A DNA stretch of 30,365 nt from Fragilariopsis cylindrus CCMP1102 (GCA_900095095.1 FMBT01000351.1:1-30365), one strand, 5' to 3'. Shown: positions 1-10,747, counted from the first letter of the stretch. The notes: generated by a model from the letters alone, not told the origin. Program-made: numbers and translations.

Positions 1-315
1 TAATTTTAGTAATAAATAACATCAAATAAAAAGATCTGAGAAAATTCAAAATCATGACTTCTGTCCGTCGTCGCTCATCAAATCACAGTTTGACAGTAGT
101 GTTTAGTATGGACGATCACAAATTTAGAGATTGATCATTGACGATGTCGAAATGGTCTAAAAAAAAAGCATCAGAAATAATAATAGGAGCCAAAAATTAT
201 CGGCTACTGAATGATGATACATGCATTAGGAGGTAGATAGGAAGGACAAATACAGATTCAATTTTGTAACTGGTAATAAATAATAAATAATAAATAACAA
301 AAAAAAACTATCAAG
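1..315. other. AT-rich upstream spacer, no gene seen
   Basis: This stretch precedes the lipase gene. I see no convincing coding frame, RNA gene or repeat array. It ends in A/T-rich sequence with several aataaataaataa-like runs just before the first ATG at 316, which fits a 5' untranslated or promoter region. I could not pick out a specific promoter element. Confidence 0.5.
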
Positions 316-1210
316 ATGATGAATAAAACGATAACAACAACAACAACCGCTGCTGCTGTGCTCGTATTGCAACAGAAACAGAAGCAGAAAGGATGTCAGC
401 ATCGTCGTCGTCGTCGTCGTCAGAAGCTGGTATTATTTTCGTCGTCGTCGCCGTCGTCGACATCATCACGACCACGATCGTCACTTTTTCATATTTTGAT
501 GATGAAATTATTATTAGCCGTAATATGCTGCTACTTCTACTCATACTCCACGAACAACAACAACAACAACAACAACAACAACGCGAAATCTGCGTTCTTC
601 TGCATGGCATTTACTACTACTACGACTACTACTAATACGGTAGTATCGCCATCATTACCATCGTCATCATTACTATCATCATCGTCGTCGTCCTATAACA
701 ATAACAATAACAATAACAATTACTATGATGAAATAAAGAATCTACAACAAATGGTATATGCATCATCTTTATCATATTTATCATCGTCATCATCAGAATC
801 AAATATAAATAAAAATGCAAATACCAATACAAATACAAATAAGAAGACAATGGAATTATCACCATATTTTATATCAAGTCAACTAATACCATTAATTCAA
901 ATTGTTGATCCAATAAGTCAATCGGGTGTAACTATATTTGAAGATTCATCACCAACGGATATAACAACAATACCAACGGAGACAGATACTACTACTAGGA
1001 CTAGCAGCAGTAGTAGTATTAGTAGTAGTAGTAGAACTACTTGTACTACTACTAGAACTATTGTTGTTGCATTTCGTGGTAGTGCAACACCAATTAATTT
1101 TAGTACAAATTTAAAATTTCGACTTGTTCCGATTGATGATGAATTATTATCCATGTCATCATTGTCTAGCATTACAGCTACCAGTAGTAATTCTACTTCT
1201 AATAATTCAA

Positions 1211-1251
<41 letters not shown>

Positions 1252-1980
1252 AATGACTATAAGATTCATGAAGGATTTCAAATTGCATCGATAGGGTTAT
1301 GGAAGTTAGTACAACCAAAATTATTGGATATCATTAATAATAATACTGTGGTGTTGTCTTCTTCTTCCTCCTGCTCTCAAAAAAAAGAAGATACTACTAA
1401 GATCCGTCTTGTATTTACGGGGCACTCACTGGGCGGTGCAACAGCACAATTATGTGCAATACAATACTATAATTATCAACAGAAACTGAAGCAACAGCAA
1501 CAGCAAGGAATAACAAGTAATAATGATGTAGACACAGTACAAGTACAGGTACTACCACCTTTGTCAGGCATAATAACATTTGGTGGACCTCGTATTGTTA
1601 ATAATGAATTGGCAAATTATTGGAACAAACTATTATTATTGTATAATCATGATACAGCAGCATGTACATCATCCAACGATAATGATAATATTAATATTAA
1701 TAATAGCATGAATATTATAATACGAAATTATATCCATTTAAAGGATACAATAATAAAACAAAATGGTCCATTATGGGATCAATTAGGATTTGGTAGAATT
1801 GGGGAGGATATAATATGTGAATATAATCAACCAATTGTATATAATAATAATAGTTATAATAACAACAGTAAAAATAATAATGACGATGATGATGATGATC
1901 TACCGTTAGCTGTAGTAGCATGGAATATATTAGATCATTGTCAATACTTAGGTATATATGTTGGTCCACGATTATTTTGA
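316..1980 (+). CDS. class-3 (alpha/beta hydrolase) lipase, low-complexity rich
   Basis: A single-exon ORF of 554 residues predicted to hydrolyse ester bonds of acylglycerols or related lipids. The lipase-3 blocks appear in order: VAFRGSA (about 251-257), HEGFQIA, the nucleophile elbow GHSLGGA with Ser371, FGGPR, RNYIHLKD with candidate Asp477, and LDHCQYLG with candidate His541, so a Ser-Asp-His triad is complete. Between the blocks lie long runs of Asn, Asp, Ser and Thr coded by pure triplet repeats, which inflate the protein beyond a normal lipase core. A hydrophobic stretch at about 57-75 preceded by Met62/Met63 looks like a signal peptide, so translation may really start at 499 or 502. 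It is followed by an AKSAFF segment and a Thr-rich stretch, which resembles a diatom plastid bipartite leader. Family assignment is strong; substrate and location are inference. Confidence 0.85.
403..582 (+). repeat. pure triplet microsatellites in lipase N-terminus
   Basis: (CGT)6 at 403-420 codes for six Arg, and (AAC)10 at 553-582 codes for ten Asn. Between them are further TCG/CGT-rich stretches. Because each run uses a single codon, it is a DNA-level slippage product rather than a selected protein tract. Confidence 0.85.
1213..1251 (+). repeat. (GAT)13 tract, poly-Asp in lipase
   Basis: Thirteen consecutive GAT codons encode an Asp run. It lies between the conserved lipase FRGSA block and the HEGF block, in a position expected to be a surface loop. 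Confidence 0.9.
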
Positions 1981-2193
1981 ATTTGGCGAATTAAAAAATT
2001 TAAGTCCTTAGATTAATTATTAATATACGTATATCAGCAGCTACTACAGTACTAGCATGGAATATTTTAGATCATTGTCAATATTTAGGAATATGTGTTG
2101 GTCCACGATTATTTTGAATTTGGCGAATTAAAAAAGTTAAGTCCTTATATTAATTATTAATATACGTATATCAGCAGCTACTACAGTACTAGC
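1918..2193 (+). repeat. 137-bp imperfect tandem duplication of lipase 3' end
   Basis: Two copies offset by 137 bp. The first starts at gcatggaata (1918) and includes the last 20 codons, the TGA and about 75 bp of downstream sequence. The second starts at 2055 and repeats the same codons, TGA and flank. The copies differ by scattered substitutions (for example atattag versus attttag and cttagg versus tttagg). The second copy lies after the stop codon, so it is noncoding. Confidence 0.85.
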
Positions 2194-2212
2194 TAGCTAG
2201 CTAGCTAGCTAG
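2189..2212. repeat. (CTAG)6 microsatellite
   Basis: Six perfect CTAG units immediately after the second copy of the lipase 3' duplication. The motif is self-complementary. Confidence 0.9.
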
Positions 2213-2595
2213 AGTAGATACTTCTCCTCGTTTTGAAGTAACTTGAAAACAAACTATAGAAATATCTTGCCATATTATTTTGCAGTATATGAGATGGATT
2301 TTGGTGGTTGAATCTGTACTGTATGAGCCGAAATTGATGTTACTACTACTTTGAAGGTACCGAGCACACAACACACATAAATTTTGACGAAACAGCGAAA
2401 CGTATAAATTAGATTATATAAAACCACATTCAAGAAAGCATCCAGTATTTACTGTAATAGCGTAATAATTAACCGACTATGATGGGCGCTTGTCAACTGT
2501 TTTAGGTAGAATTACACATAAATTGTTGGAATAAGCTGCTTTAAAATCCTCGTAGATTTATGTTACGTGCTAATATTGTTTCATACTTTTTGTTC

Positions 2596-2631
<36 letters not shown>

Positions 2632-2891
2632 GATGAATTTAAAATTTAAATACTAGGTACAATACAGTAAAATATAATACAATTCGACGTGCTTCCGTGT
2701 TCTTTTTCTGACAAGTGCTCCAGGGTATAACTGCTTGAAGTATTCTTAGGTTGGAATAAGCCGTGGTTCATCGTTTGTTACAGTACATGTATAATAATAC
2801 AAATATATACTAAATGATAACCACCGACCACACGCGAAGGCGAAGACGAAGACGAAGAACGGTTCCCTTTTTCTCCTAATTCTTCTTTCTA
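2213..2891. other. convergent intergenic spacer
   Basis: This is the region between the 3' ends of the lipase gene (+) and PEN2 (-). It holds a (GT)15 tract and a short gcgaag/acgaag purine-rich repeat near 2834-2862. I see no coding frame or RNA gene. Confidence 0.6.
2599..2628. repeat. (GT)15 microsatellite
   Basis: Fifteen perfect GT dinucleotides in the spacer between two convergent genes. Confidence 0.95.
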
Positions 2892-3479
2892 TTACCATCC
2901 AGTAGCTGCAAAAGAATTGGGATCACGTACATACCATGAAGAAGGAAGAGAATCGGGGAATATCACCTGAACAAACAGTATCCAAGTTATCCATCCACAT
3001 GTAACTGCAATAGCAGAGTTACGACCACGCATCACCCACATCCGTTCCTTTTCTGCATTCTCGTTGCCCGTGTCTAGTTCCGATGATGGATCTAGAAAGA
3101 TGGAATAATAAATAAAGAGGAATAAATAAACGTGAGAATGAATGAAAAAAAGTGGGTATAAGAGAAAGAAATATCACCCCCATCCTAACATGTATGGTTA
3201 ACACACATGCCGTAGATAACACACGAATAACACAACACAGCACAATACAACCGGCGTTTCGTTTCGTTTCGTTCGACGTTTGTACATACCAGCAATATGT
3301 TGCTCCCCCCTCAATATGCGTTGGGCATCTTCGTTTCGTTGTTTTCCGTAATAGTGAATGGCGTGTACGATCCAAAGCCAGGGTAGACCGATCAAGCCAC
3401 CGATGTAATAACGTCTACTAAGCTGATCATCTCGGAGTTCTTCTGGGCCTGGAGGTGGATCGTCGGAAGAGGTAGACAT
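2892..3479 (-). CDS. PEN2: gamma-secretase subunit PEN2 (presenilin enhancer 2)
   Basis: Small two-helix membrane subunit of gamma-secretase, which matures and activates presenilin for intramembrane proteolysis in the endomembrane system. Exon 1 is 3290-3479 and exon 2 is 2892-3091 (complement). The 198-bp intron has a GTATGT donor and a CTAG acceptor, and joining gives an Asp codon across the junction. The predicted protein is 129 residues. The family hallmark RRYYIGGLIGLPWLWIVHAI matches the PEN2 RKYYLGGFxxLPFLWxVN segment (first hydrophobic segment). A second hydrophobic segment (ITWILFVQVIF) follows, then a C-terminal tail ending RDPNSFAATGW. In-frame ATGs at 3557 and 3566 would add 26 or 29 low-complexity residues; I prefer 3479 because PEN2 N-termini are short. 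Recognised by motif, not by search. Confidence 0.75.
3092..3289 (-). other. PEN2 intron
   Basis: GT-AG intron of 198 bp between the two PEN2 exons, containing a cgttt-repeat run near 3254-3272. Its removal joins the first helix exon to the second helix exon in frame. Confidence 0.75.
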
Positions 3480-3566
3480 CTTGCTTTTAGTTTCCTTACG
3501 GGTGTTTGTTTCGTTGTTGTTGTTAATTGTTGTTGTTTTTGATGATTTACCGATCATTTCTTTCAT

Positions 3567-4057
3567 TTCGCCAACCTGCCGTTTTGTTTTGAAAGTAACG
3601 ACTATTTTAAGACACGAGTAACTAGTGAATGAGCACGTCGTAATAAAACACTGGCATTTTACAGTCTAGTAGAGCTTGGTAGCTAGACGCATTTACAGTG
3701 CCAACAGGGAGGAAACAAGTATATGCGGATCTTCAATCTAGACTAGACTAGACTCACTCTATCAGTAGTCTTTTAAAGAGTTATATAAACTAGAATATAA
3801 TTTGTATAGCAATCAATGATACATAAGCATGATTAATAAAAACTCAAAATACCAAAATAATTAATTGATTCGTTCATCTATGTATCAACTAAAACTTGTC
3901 ACAGGATACAGCGACAAAGTCAGGATTGAAGTGATGATAATTTTGGTTGTGGTTGTTATTCTACAAATAATAATAGAAATAAAAAGACCAAAATGATTGT
4001 TGATGATTGATAGATCCCCGTAAACATACACATTTATCTACCCTTTTCTCTTCTTGT
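3567..4057. other. spacer between PEN2 and histone H1
   Basis: AT-rich sequence between the H1 3' end and the PEN2 5' end, both on the minus strand. It should contain the H1 terminator region and the PEN2 promoter. A short ctagacta repeat lies near 3737-3752. No coding frame or RNA gene is seen. Confidence 0.5.
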
Positions 4058-4985
4058 TTAATTCTTCTTGGCAGCTCCTGCCTTTGCCTTCTTTGGTGCG
4101 ACTGCCTTCTTAGTTGTGGTCTTCTTCTTAGTTGCAGCAGGAGCCTTCTTGGTACTCTTCTTGGTTGTTGCCTTCGCCTTTACGACCTTTTTCTTAGTGG
4201 TTGTGGTTTTCTTCTTGGTTGCTGCAGCCTTTTTCTTGGGTGCTGCTGGTTTCTTAGCAGTGGTAGTCTTTTTCTTGGTGGCAGTTTTCTTTTTAGGCGC
4301 AGCCTTCTTCTTTGGCGCAGCCTTTGGTTTCTTTGTCAATGCCTTCTTTGCATCCGGTGAAAGCTTGTACGATGCTTTGACTTTGACTAAGTCACCGTCA
4401 GTTACTCCTTTCTTAAGGGCAGCACTCATAACATGCTTCTTGATTTCCTTCTGTATATACAGATAATAGTAAATAGCGGAGATAGGCAATTGTATTTGTG
4501 TGAGAGAGACAATGTTATGAAAGTCAGAAAGTTAATACAAGTTAATGAAAGAGAATATTGTCGTCGTCGAGGTCCTACTACTGGATGTACGTAAAAGTTG
4601 CGTAGACGTCTGGTGAAAGTAGCAACGGTCATAAAAATGACAGCATGCAATCAGTATCAACAAAACTTTACAAGTATATTCGTCTGATATTTAACTGTCA
4701 GTAGATATAAGTCTCATTGTTTAATTCGAGGTGTAATCGATGATATGGCCATTTTATTTTCTCGTACCAGGTCAATTTATGCGTGGTTTTTTTTTTCCTT
4801 CCGAAAAACAAATTTACAGAAACAGAAAATGGTCGTAAAAACGATTTGCAACCAGACGATACAACTCTAATTCTTCGACGTACTTTTTCGTTGGTTTCTA
4901 ACCACTTCTTAAGTGCTGGTAGAGAAGAACCGGTACGGTCCTTCATGTCCAAGATTGCTTTTTTGATGATTATTAAGGTAGCCAT
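4058..4985 (-). CDS. linker histone H1
   Basis: Binds linker DNA at the nucleosome entry/exit site and compacts chromatin in the nucleus. Exon 1 (4884-4985) codes for 34 residues beginning MATLIIIKKAILDMKDRTGS. Exon 2 (4058-4450) codes for 130 residues. The 433-bp intron runs from GTACGT to ACAG and is phase 0. The spliced 164-residue protein has an H1/H5 winged-helix globular domain at about 3-72 (SLPALKKWLETNEK, then HVMSAALKKGV, DGDLVKVK and SYKLS). A long Lys/Ala/Thr/Pro tail of AAPKKK, TTKKK and similar repeats follows, the typical H1 C-terminal domain. Without the splice, exon 2 alone would lack helices 1 and 2 of the fold, which supports the model. The intron inside the globular domain is unlike the intronless replication-type animal H1 genes. 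Confidence 0.87.
4451..4883 (-). other. histone H1 intron
   Basis: 433-bp GT-AG intron. The donor follows the GAA AAA codons and the acceptor is TATATACAG before AAG GAA ATC. It splits the winged-helix fold between helix 2 and helix 3. Confidence 0.8.
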
Positions 4986-5825
4986 TTTGATAGTATTTTT
5001 TTAAATTGAAAAGAATATAAGTAGATTTATTTTGTGTGCGATTTGTATGTATATTAATTGCAATTGTTGTCGGCGGTAGCTTCACTTCACTTTTTTTTCT
5101 TTTCGCGGGGTGAAAGTGACATGTAACAACGAATACGACAAGTCAATCAAAAGTTTGTGGCGCGGGGCATAAGTGGGAAATAAAAGGGATTTGGGGTATG
5201 AAGTTTTTTTATTAACATTTCCCCTTTATTAAAGGTTGATCCCATCCCCATTTTGCACTCTTCGCCGATTCTTCATTGCAAATTTGTTTGTTATGATTAC
5301 TAGTATATATCATGGAACCGGAGCTACTAGAGTCTAGGTCTTTTTACTATATCTATACTTCGTGCTAACATTATCATTTCTTTGCTACTAGTATATCATG
5401 GGGTAGTCCAACTTCTTTTGCTACCATTGGGAGTATAATATCTATAAATATATAGATTAATTATATATATATTTATATATTATAATATCACATAAGTTAG
5501 TAAATCCATGAGTTAAATTAAATTAAATATAACTTAAAAGTCAGTTTTAGCGTGATACAAGTATCTGAAAAGCTTTAGTTTTAATATCTGAATTAATTAT
5601 ATTCGACTAAGTTCAACACTTTTTTTTATATTTAATCTAAGTAGTCAAAACGAGTCGGTTATGTTGTTTCACTTTTTCACTTGTGGGTGAGAAAATCAAA
5701 ATAAACCCAGAAACTGCTAAAAACACCAGTAGAACGTGTAGAAACCTGGGTGAAATCCTGTGCTAAAAATATGTAGTTACGGTACTTAACGCTATTTTCA
5801 AATATTTATTTTTAGAATACGAAAT

Positions 5826-5875
5826 CTCTCTCTCTCTCTCATTTTCTCTCTCTCTCATTCTCTCTTCTGCTACCG
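5826..5875. repeat. interrupted TC microsatellite
   Basis: Three blocks of TC dinucleotides separated by atttt and attc interruptions, giving an almost pure pyrimidine strand. Confidence 0.85.
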
Positions 5876-5897
5876 TAACATAATAATAAATAGAGCT

Positions 5898-5913
5898 GGG
5901 GGGGGGGGGGGGG
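5898..5913. repeat. G16 homopolymer
   Basis: Sixteen consecutive G residues about 23 bp after the TC-rich block and about 310 bp upstream of the Sec10 start. Such a run can form a G-quadruplex and its exact length is hard to sequence. Confidence 0.9.
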
Positions 5914-6225
5914 TACTTTTCCACGCAATGAACTTAGACGCCCCTAGCGCCAGCAACAATCTCAGTCATGCATGTATTGGAAAACACACATCCATGGTAA
6001 AAACATTAGTTACTACTAGTAGGTAGCACCGTGCATTAAAATAGAGACGAATGATCAATACATAATATGTCGACATACTTATGTCATAAAACCAAATCAA
6101 GAACGCATTGAGCCAAATTGTAACCCTCTTATCGCATACTCTCATAAGCTCGCCAGACCGGTTACTATCTTTCATTTTATCTTAATAACAGTATCGAGAG
6201 GTACTTGTAACATTCTACTCGAAAC

Positions 6226-9200
6226 ATGGGTCGAGAAAGCCCCAAATCCGACAACAACCGGTCTCAACAGCAACAACGGGGGAAATCTCCACGACGCACT
6301 AAACCCAAAAAAATCAGGGCAGGCGACAAAGACATCATCCGCAAAGCGAAGTCAGGGGACAGCGATGTTTCCTCCTCCTCGCGTGGCGGCGGCGGTGGTG
6401 GTGGTGGTGGTGGTCGAAAGAAACCTGATGACCTTTCACTGAGCAGTGAGCGTTCCTCTTTGAAGAATTCCAATTCCGACAACAACGTCTTGGTAAGCAT
6501 TCCGAAAGAATATCTATCCAAACCAGACAAGGCGGAACCCATCCTTTATTACTTGCCGAAAATAGCAGCAAAAACCAGTAACGATGGTCGCAATACCAGC
6601 AGCAGCGGAAACAGTATGGCAAAAAATAAGTTCCCTAACCTACGATTTTTGTTGGCCGCCGCTCAAGACGACATTCGTCTTCATCGGGCTCGTCAACAGG
6701 CTGCAAAATACCGTGACCTAAAATTATTGTCTACATATAAAATAGAAAGTGATGATGTTTGGTTAACTCGTCAACAACGACTACATGAACGCGAAATTCT
6801 TCTGGGGAAAATTGATATGGATCGGAATATTATTATAAAAGAATTGCTAGAGGGTAAAACCACCGGTATGACAGCTAAGGAGGCCACGGCAATCCAATTG
6901 GCGCGATGGCAACGAGCATTGGAACTCTACGTCTACGATCCACCACGCACCCAACTTCAAAAGCAGCAACAACATTCGTCGTCGATGGCGACTACTGCTA
7001 CACCGTCCGGTGAGCCACAGCAGGATCAGCAGCAAAAAACAAACTTGGACTTTTTGCAATTGTTGGAAAAATTGAGAGAAATCGTCATCGAGGTAAGTTT
7101 AGGCGTTCATTTTGTGAATTATGTTCCTTCCGCAATCATTCTTTCTTCTTATTCCAATCTTTCAACTGTTTTCTTTAAAACCGAATTTTGTTGTAATTTA
7201 TTGTATACGTTAATATTGTTTCGGATCAAATCATCGCATGTATCTATTTGATTTAATCTAATCCGCGAAAATTCACACAATAAAACGGGATATTTGTCTG
7301 CTTGCATTCAATATCTTATCATTGCAACGGATCTATATTCCACTTCTATTATTATCACGTTTGAATAGGAGGAAGATATGACGGCATCTTTTAGCCAGGC
7401 TGTGAACACGTGTAGTACTTTGGTGGAAGTCACCCGTCAAATAACAAAAGATGCGACAGAAAAAGTTTTAGAAGGTGCGTATTATTTATATGTTGATGCA
7501 CGTTATCTAGCCTATGGAGGACGGATAGATAGATAAATCTTTTTTGTGTGTTCTAACTCCACTCTTCACTACTAAAAATGTAATATAGTCGAAGATGCCT
7601 ATCAAATCCGACTGGAAGCACACGAGCTCTTTTGTCGCAACGCATTGGGTAGGACAGAAGAAATTCTCAATCAATTTCGCATAAACGGACGTGCGGCGTT
7701 ACAAATCGGCAATCAGTTAGAGTTTGCCGAGTCGAAACGAAAACGTTGCGAAACAGCCTCCATGCTCATTCGTCGTTGGTGGTTGATGGAATCTCTAGCA
7801 GAACAAGAGAATATGTCAGGAGAACCACTTAAGGTACAGGAAGAAGTAAGAGGAGCTGTACCATTGACGAGCTGTCGGATGGACCCACTCTTCACGCGAT
7901 CTGAAAATAGCATCGAGGCTAGTCGAGCACTTCGACAATTGCGCCAAGTGGTCAAATCACGCGGCAACGCCGCATCGGCCAACATGCAAACGGGCAAATG
8001 GGAAAAATCTGATGTGACTTCTAGTAGACGTTTTGATTTGACGGCGGGATTGATTCAGCGGACGAGCGAAGCTCTAGAAGAACGGCTTTTGAATTCTTTC
8101 ACCGATATTTACAGTCGTGGTGGTGTCTACGAATTTAGTACGGCGGTGAGTATGACTCAAAAGCATCGAGCCGGAATTATTGCCTGGCAAGAATTGAGGG
8201 ATACAGCCCATGCATGCTGGCTGTATGAGGGCGGTCGCAAGCTTCACGAATCCTACGTGGATATTGTCGTAGCAACGAGACTACCGGAACTTTTTGATAC
8301 GGAGAAGATGAAACGAGTGGGAGAAGAAGATGAAGAGAAGGACGGAGAAGAAGAGTTCGACATAGATACCGCCAGAAGGCAGCTTTCGAGTCTCTTTCAT
8401 CGTGTCTCAGAAGTATTTATGCAAGAGTTTCAGCTGATTGCCTACGTTTTCGACTACTCTGATGGATCGGAGGGTGCTGCAACGGAAAGTATACCCTTAA
8501 CCGTCGCCAGATCATTGTGCGTTCGTGTGATTGGAGATCCAAAACACGGCTTGCAGGCGAGGATCAACGATCTACTGGATAGAATTGATAGAAAAAGTGA
8601 TTTCGATACTGGCACAAAGAAACTTGATACGTTCGTCGTCATCCATGATAAAGCAGCAAGTTTATTTGAACTACTAAAGGATGCAGCAGAGGGACTAGTG
8701 CGTGACAAAAATAATACCATCAATGCCAGAAATGCAGTGGAAAGTCTCAAGGTCTTTTTGAATTCTCAAGAGATTGCACTGAATAATAGCCATCGCACCA
8801 ATTATTTAAATCTGGAACTTCGTCTAATGCATCACGAATGCTGCGCTTCTTTGGATCAAGCTGGGTGTATACTGATGCGACCCTCTCCGGTGAAAGCCAA
8901 TCGGTCTATCCAAGAAAAGGGTATACTGGAGGAATACCAGGCGCCGTTGTTACCTTTGGATAAAAATTCTCTGATTAAAGCCGGCTGTAATGAAATTCTG
9001 AGCGGTCCATTGAAGTCTAGCGTCTTGCGGCAACCTTTAATACATGCCACTGATTCCTTGTCTAGAGCTCGCTTGATGTTTGGAAATGGAAAGGAAGTAG
9101 GAGAATCTGCGGCCCGTGTGGTTACTAGTATTTACAATCAAATGTGCATCTTTTACGGACAAGCATTTTTATATCCAGTTGTTGAAGCATTGCAAGAAAT

Positions 9201-10179
9201 GCTCAAAGCAAACCCTCCTAACCAAGCACCGCAACTACCTTTTGACGAAGAACAACCAGCTCATGACCTAGGTGTCGATCCGACTTTTTGGGTTGCTTTA
9301 GAACGTATTCATTCGGCAGCTAAGGCCTTTGATCGCGAACTGTGGGCCGAACCACGGAAGGGCTCGAACCGTGTTTGGGATATTTTGTCATCTGCTGGAG
9401 AAGGGTCAGCAGTTTCTGATAGTATGTCTGCTGCACGAGAATGCCGCGTTGATTTCTTTACAGAACTCGAGAGTCGAGGAGAAGACGCCATTCTTAGAGC
9501 GTTGGACACATTGGGTGCTCATATACAATGGATCTTGGTAACTGGAAGCGAAGCAGGCTTGTCGTCCGGTGCAGTTGGTCTATTTAAGTCGGTTGCCGGT
9601 AATTCGGGAGGGCCATATGCTGTGACTTCGGGGTCTTCTTTGGAAGCACCTAACAGTCCTGCCGTAAAGTCTTTGACGTACTGTCTCCGCGTACAATTTG
9701 TGCACATTCAGGCAGCCTTGACCCCTCAATCTCTATCTGCCTTTTGGTCTGCCTTATCTATGAGACTATACGAAATCCTTGTTACTCGTTTACTTCAAAA
9801 TTGGTATGTGTCTACCGTTGGTGCAGTTATTTTAGCCCGTGATGTGGAAGCCCTACGATCGGTTGCCATGCTTGCTGGAACAAAACATGAGCACTGGGAT
9901 GTATTGCGGGAATTGTTAACCCTTTACATGACTCCTCCAGATGCATTGAAAATCATGTTGGTAGGTCCTGAGGGAGATCCAAATTCTGGAAAGGGTCTCT
10001 TTGGTAGTGCTGGACGAGACCAGTCGTTGGTTTTTATGAGCCGTCGAGTGGATTACCGATATAAGACCACTCAAGGTCAGAAAAAGAGCACATGGGTTAC
10101 ACAAATTTTGAATGAATTGCACGTTCGTGACCCTACAGAGAATTACGTAAATATCGGGTTGTTCACTCAGAAGAGCTAG
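6226..10179 (+). CDS. SEC10: exocyst complex component Sec10 (EXOC5)
   Basis: Subunit of the exocyst, which tethers secretory vesicles to the plasma membrane before fusion. Three exons, 6226-7092, 7369-7474 and 7589-10179, with GTAAGT and GTGCGT donors and TAG acceptors, give about 1,187 residues. Residues 1-130 are disordered and charged, with a Gly10 run. The Sec10 signature near residue 355, RINGRAALQIGNQLE...KRKRCETASMLIRRWW, matches the family G..A..IG..LE....R.R..A..LI block. The C-terminal helical region at about 1020-1130 (FWSALSMRLYEILVTRLLQNW, then an ILARDVEALR segment and a PPDALKIML segment) resembles the Sec10 end, where the family has LL..D...Y and .PENL..L. It is longer than the roughly 700-870 residues usual elsewhere, mostly through the N-terminus and insertions. 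Coding sequence is clean, unlike the right end of the window. Confidence 0.8.
7093..7368 (+). other. Sec10 intron 1
   Basis: 276-bp phase-0 intron, donor gtaagttt, acceptor gaatag. The frame stays open for a while past the donor, but that stretch has non-coding AT-rich composition. Confidence 0.75.
7475..7588 (+). other. Sec10 intron 2
   Basis: 114-bp phase-1 intron, donor gtgcgt, acceptor atatag. Joining gives a Val codon and continues the coiled-coil segment VEDAYQIRLEAHEL. Confidence 0.75.
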
Positions 10180-10747
10180 TCGTAGTTTTGGAATGTACTA
10201 GTAGTATGTAATTCTTCTACTACACTGTAGATATATTCTCATCATGTATAACAAATTAAGTGTATAATGTTAAATTATGATTGAAATACAGAGATATTTA
10301 ATCGCGCTATCTTTACTACGGAAAATCATTGATAAAACTAGAGAAATTAACAAATACTACGGTACTAGTACATTTGGTACAAGCAGCAACGCTGCGAGTA
10401 CTGTACTCAATGTGCGTGCTTCACTTTTACGCACTATATTGTTCTAGTGTTCTAAACTCTAAAAAAGTACTTAAACTAAACGAAATCATCATGCACGACT
10501 GAACAAATTGTTTCTGACAGAGAAAATCTACTGTATGCTTTAAAAATCTTATGATGACGTCATCTAAGAAACGACTAACATCGTGCTAATACTTGAAGTA
10601 GTACCGGTAGTAAGGAAATAAATGCACATCAAAAAGAGAAGGATCCTAGTACAAATAAATAATAATAAACGAAGGAGTATTTTGATAACTCTTGTCACTG
10701 AAAGTATATACAGTAATATAATCTTATAAACTATTAACACAACAAAA
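10180..10747. other. spacer between Sec10 and ornithine cyclodeaminase
   Basis: Contains the Sec10 3' flank and the upstream region of the next gene, both on the plus strand. AT-rich; no coding frame or RNA gene is visible. An A-rich leader (cacaacaaaa) precedes the ATG at 10748. Confidence 0.55.

Larger units (their letters stand above)
4986..6225. promoter_or_regulatory. divergent spacer between H1 (-) and Sec10 (+)
   Basis: This 1,240-bp region lies between two divergently transcribed genes and must hold both promoters. It is AT-rich, with an ATATAT block near 5430-5490. It also has two related actagtatat(at)catgg boxes at about 5299-5315 and 5387-5402, a TC-rich block and a G16 run. I see no coding frame I would defend. 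The boxes are noted only as a repeated motif; no factor is assigned. Confidence 0.5.

Noticed and set aside
311-610. Minus-strand frame with long Cys, Ser and Asp runs
   Set aside because: Produced by the triplet repeats of the lipase gene read on the other strand.
3019-3375. 118-residue minus-strand frame overlapping PEN2
   Set aside because: It reads through the PEN2 intron and continues in a different frame from the real second exon; the PEN2 splice explains the region better.
4068-4466. Plus-strand hydrophobic frame of 132 residues
   Set aside because: It is the antisense of the Lys/Ala-rich H1 tail; AAG/GCC codons read backwards give Phe/Leu/Gly. The minus-strand H1 fold is the real product.
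7093-7251. Extension of the first Sec10 exon to a stop at 7251
   Set aside because: A strong gtaagt donor at 7093 and an in-frame continuation in the next exon fit Sec10. The extension is AT-rich and unlike coding sequence.
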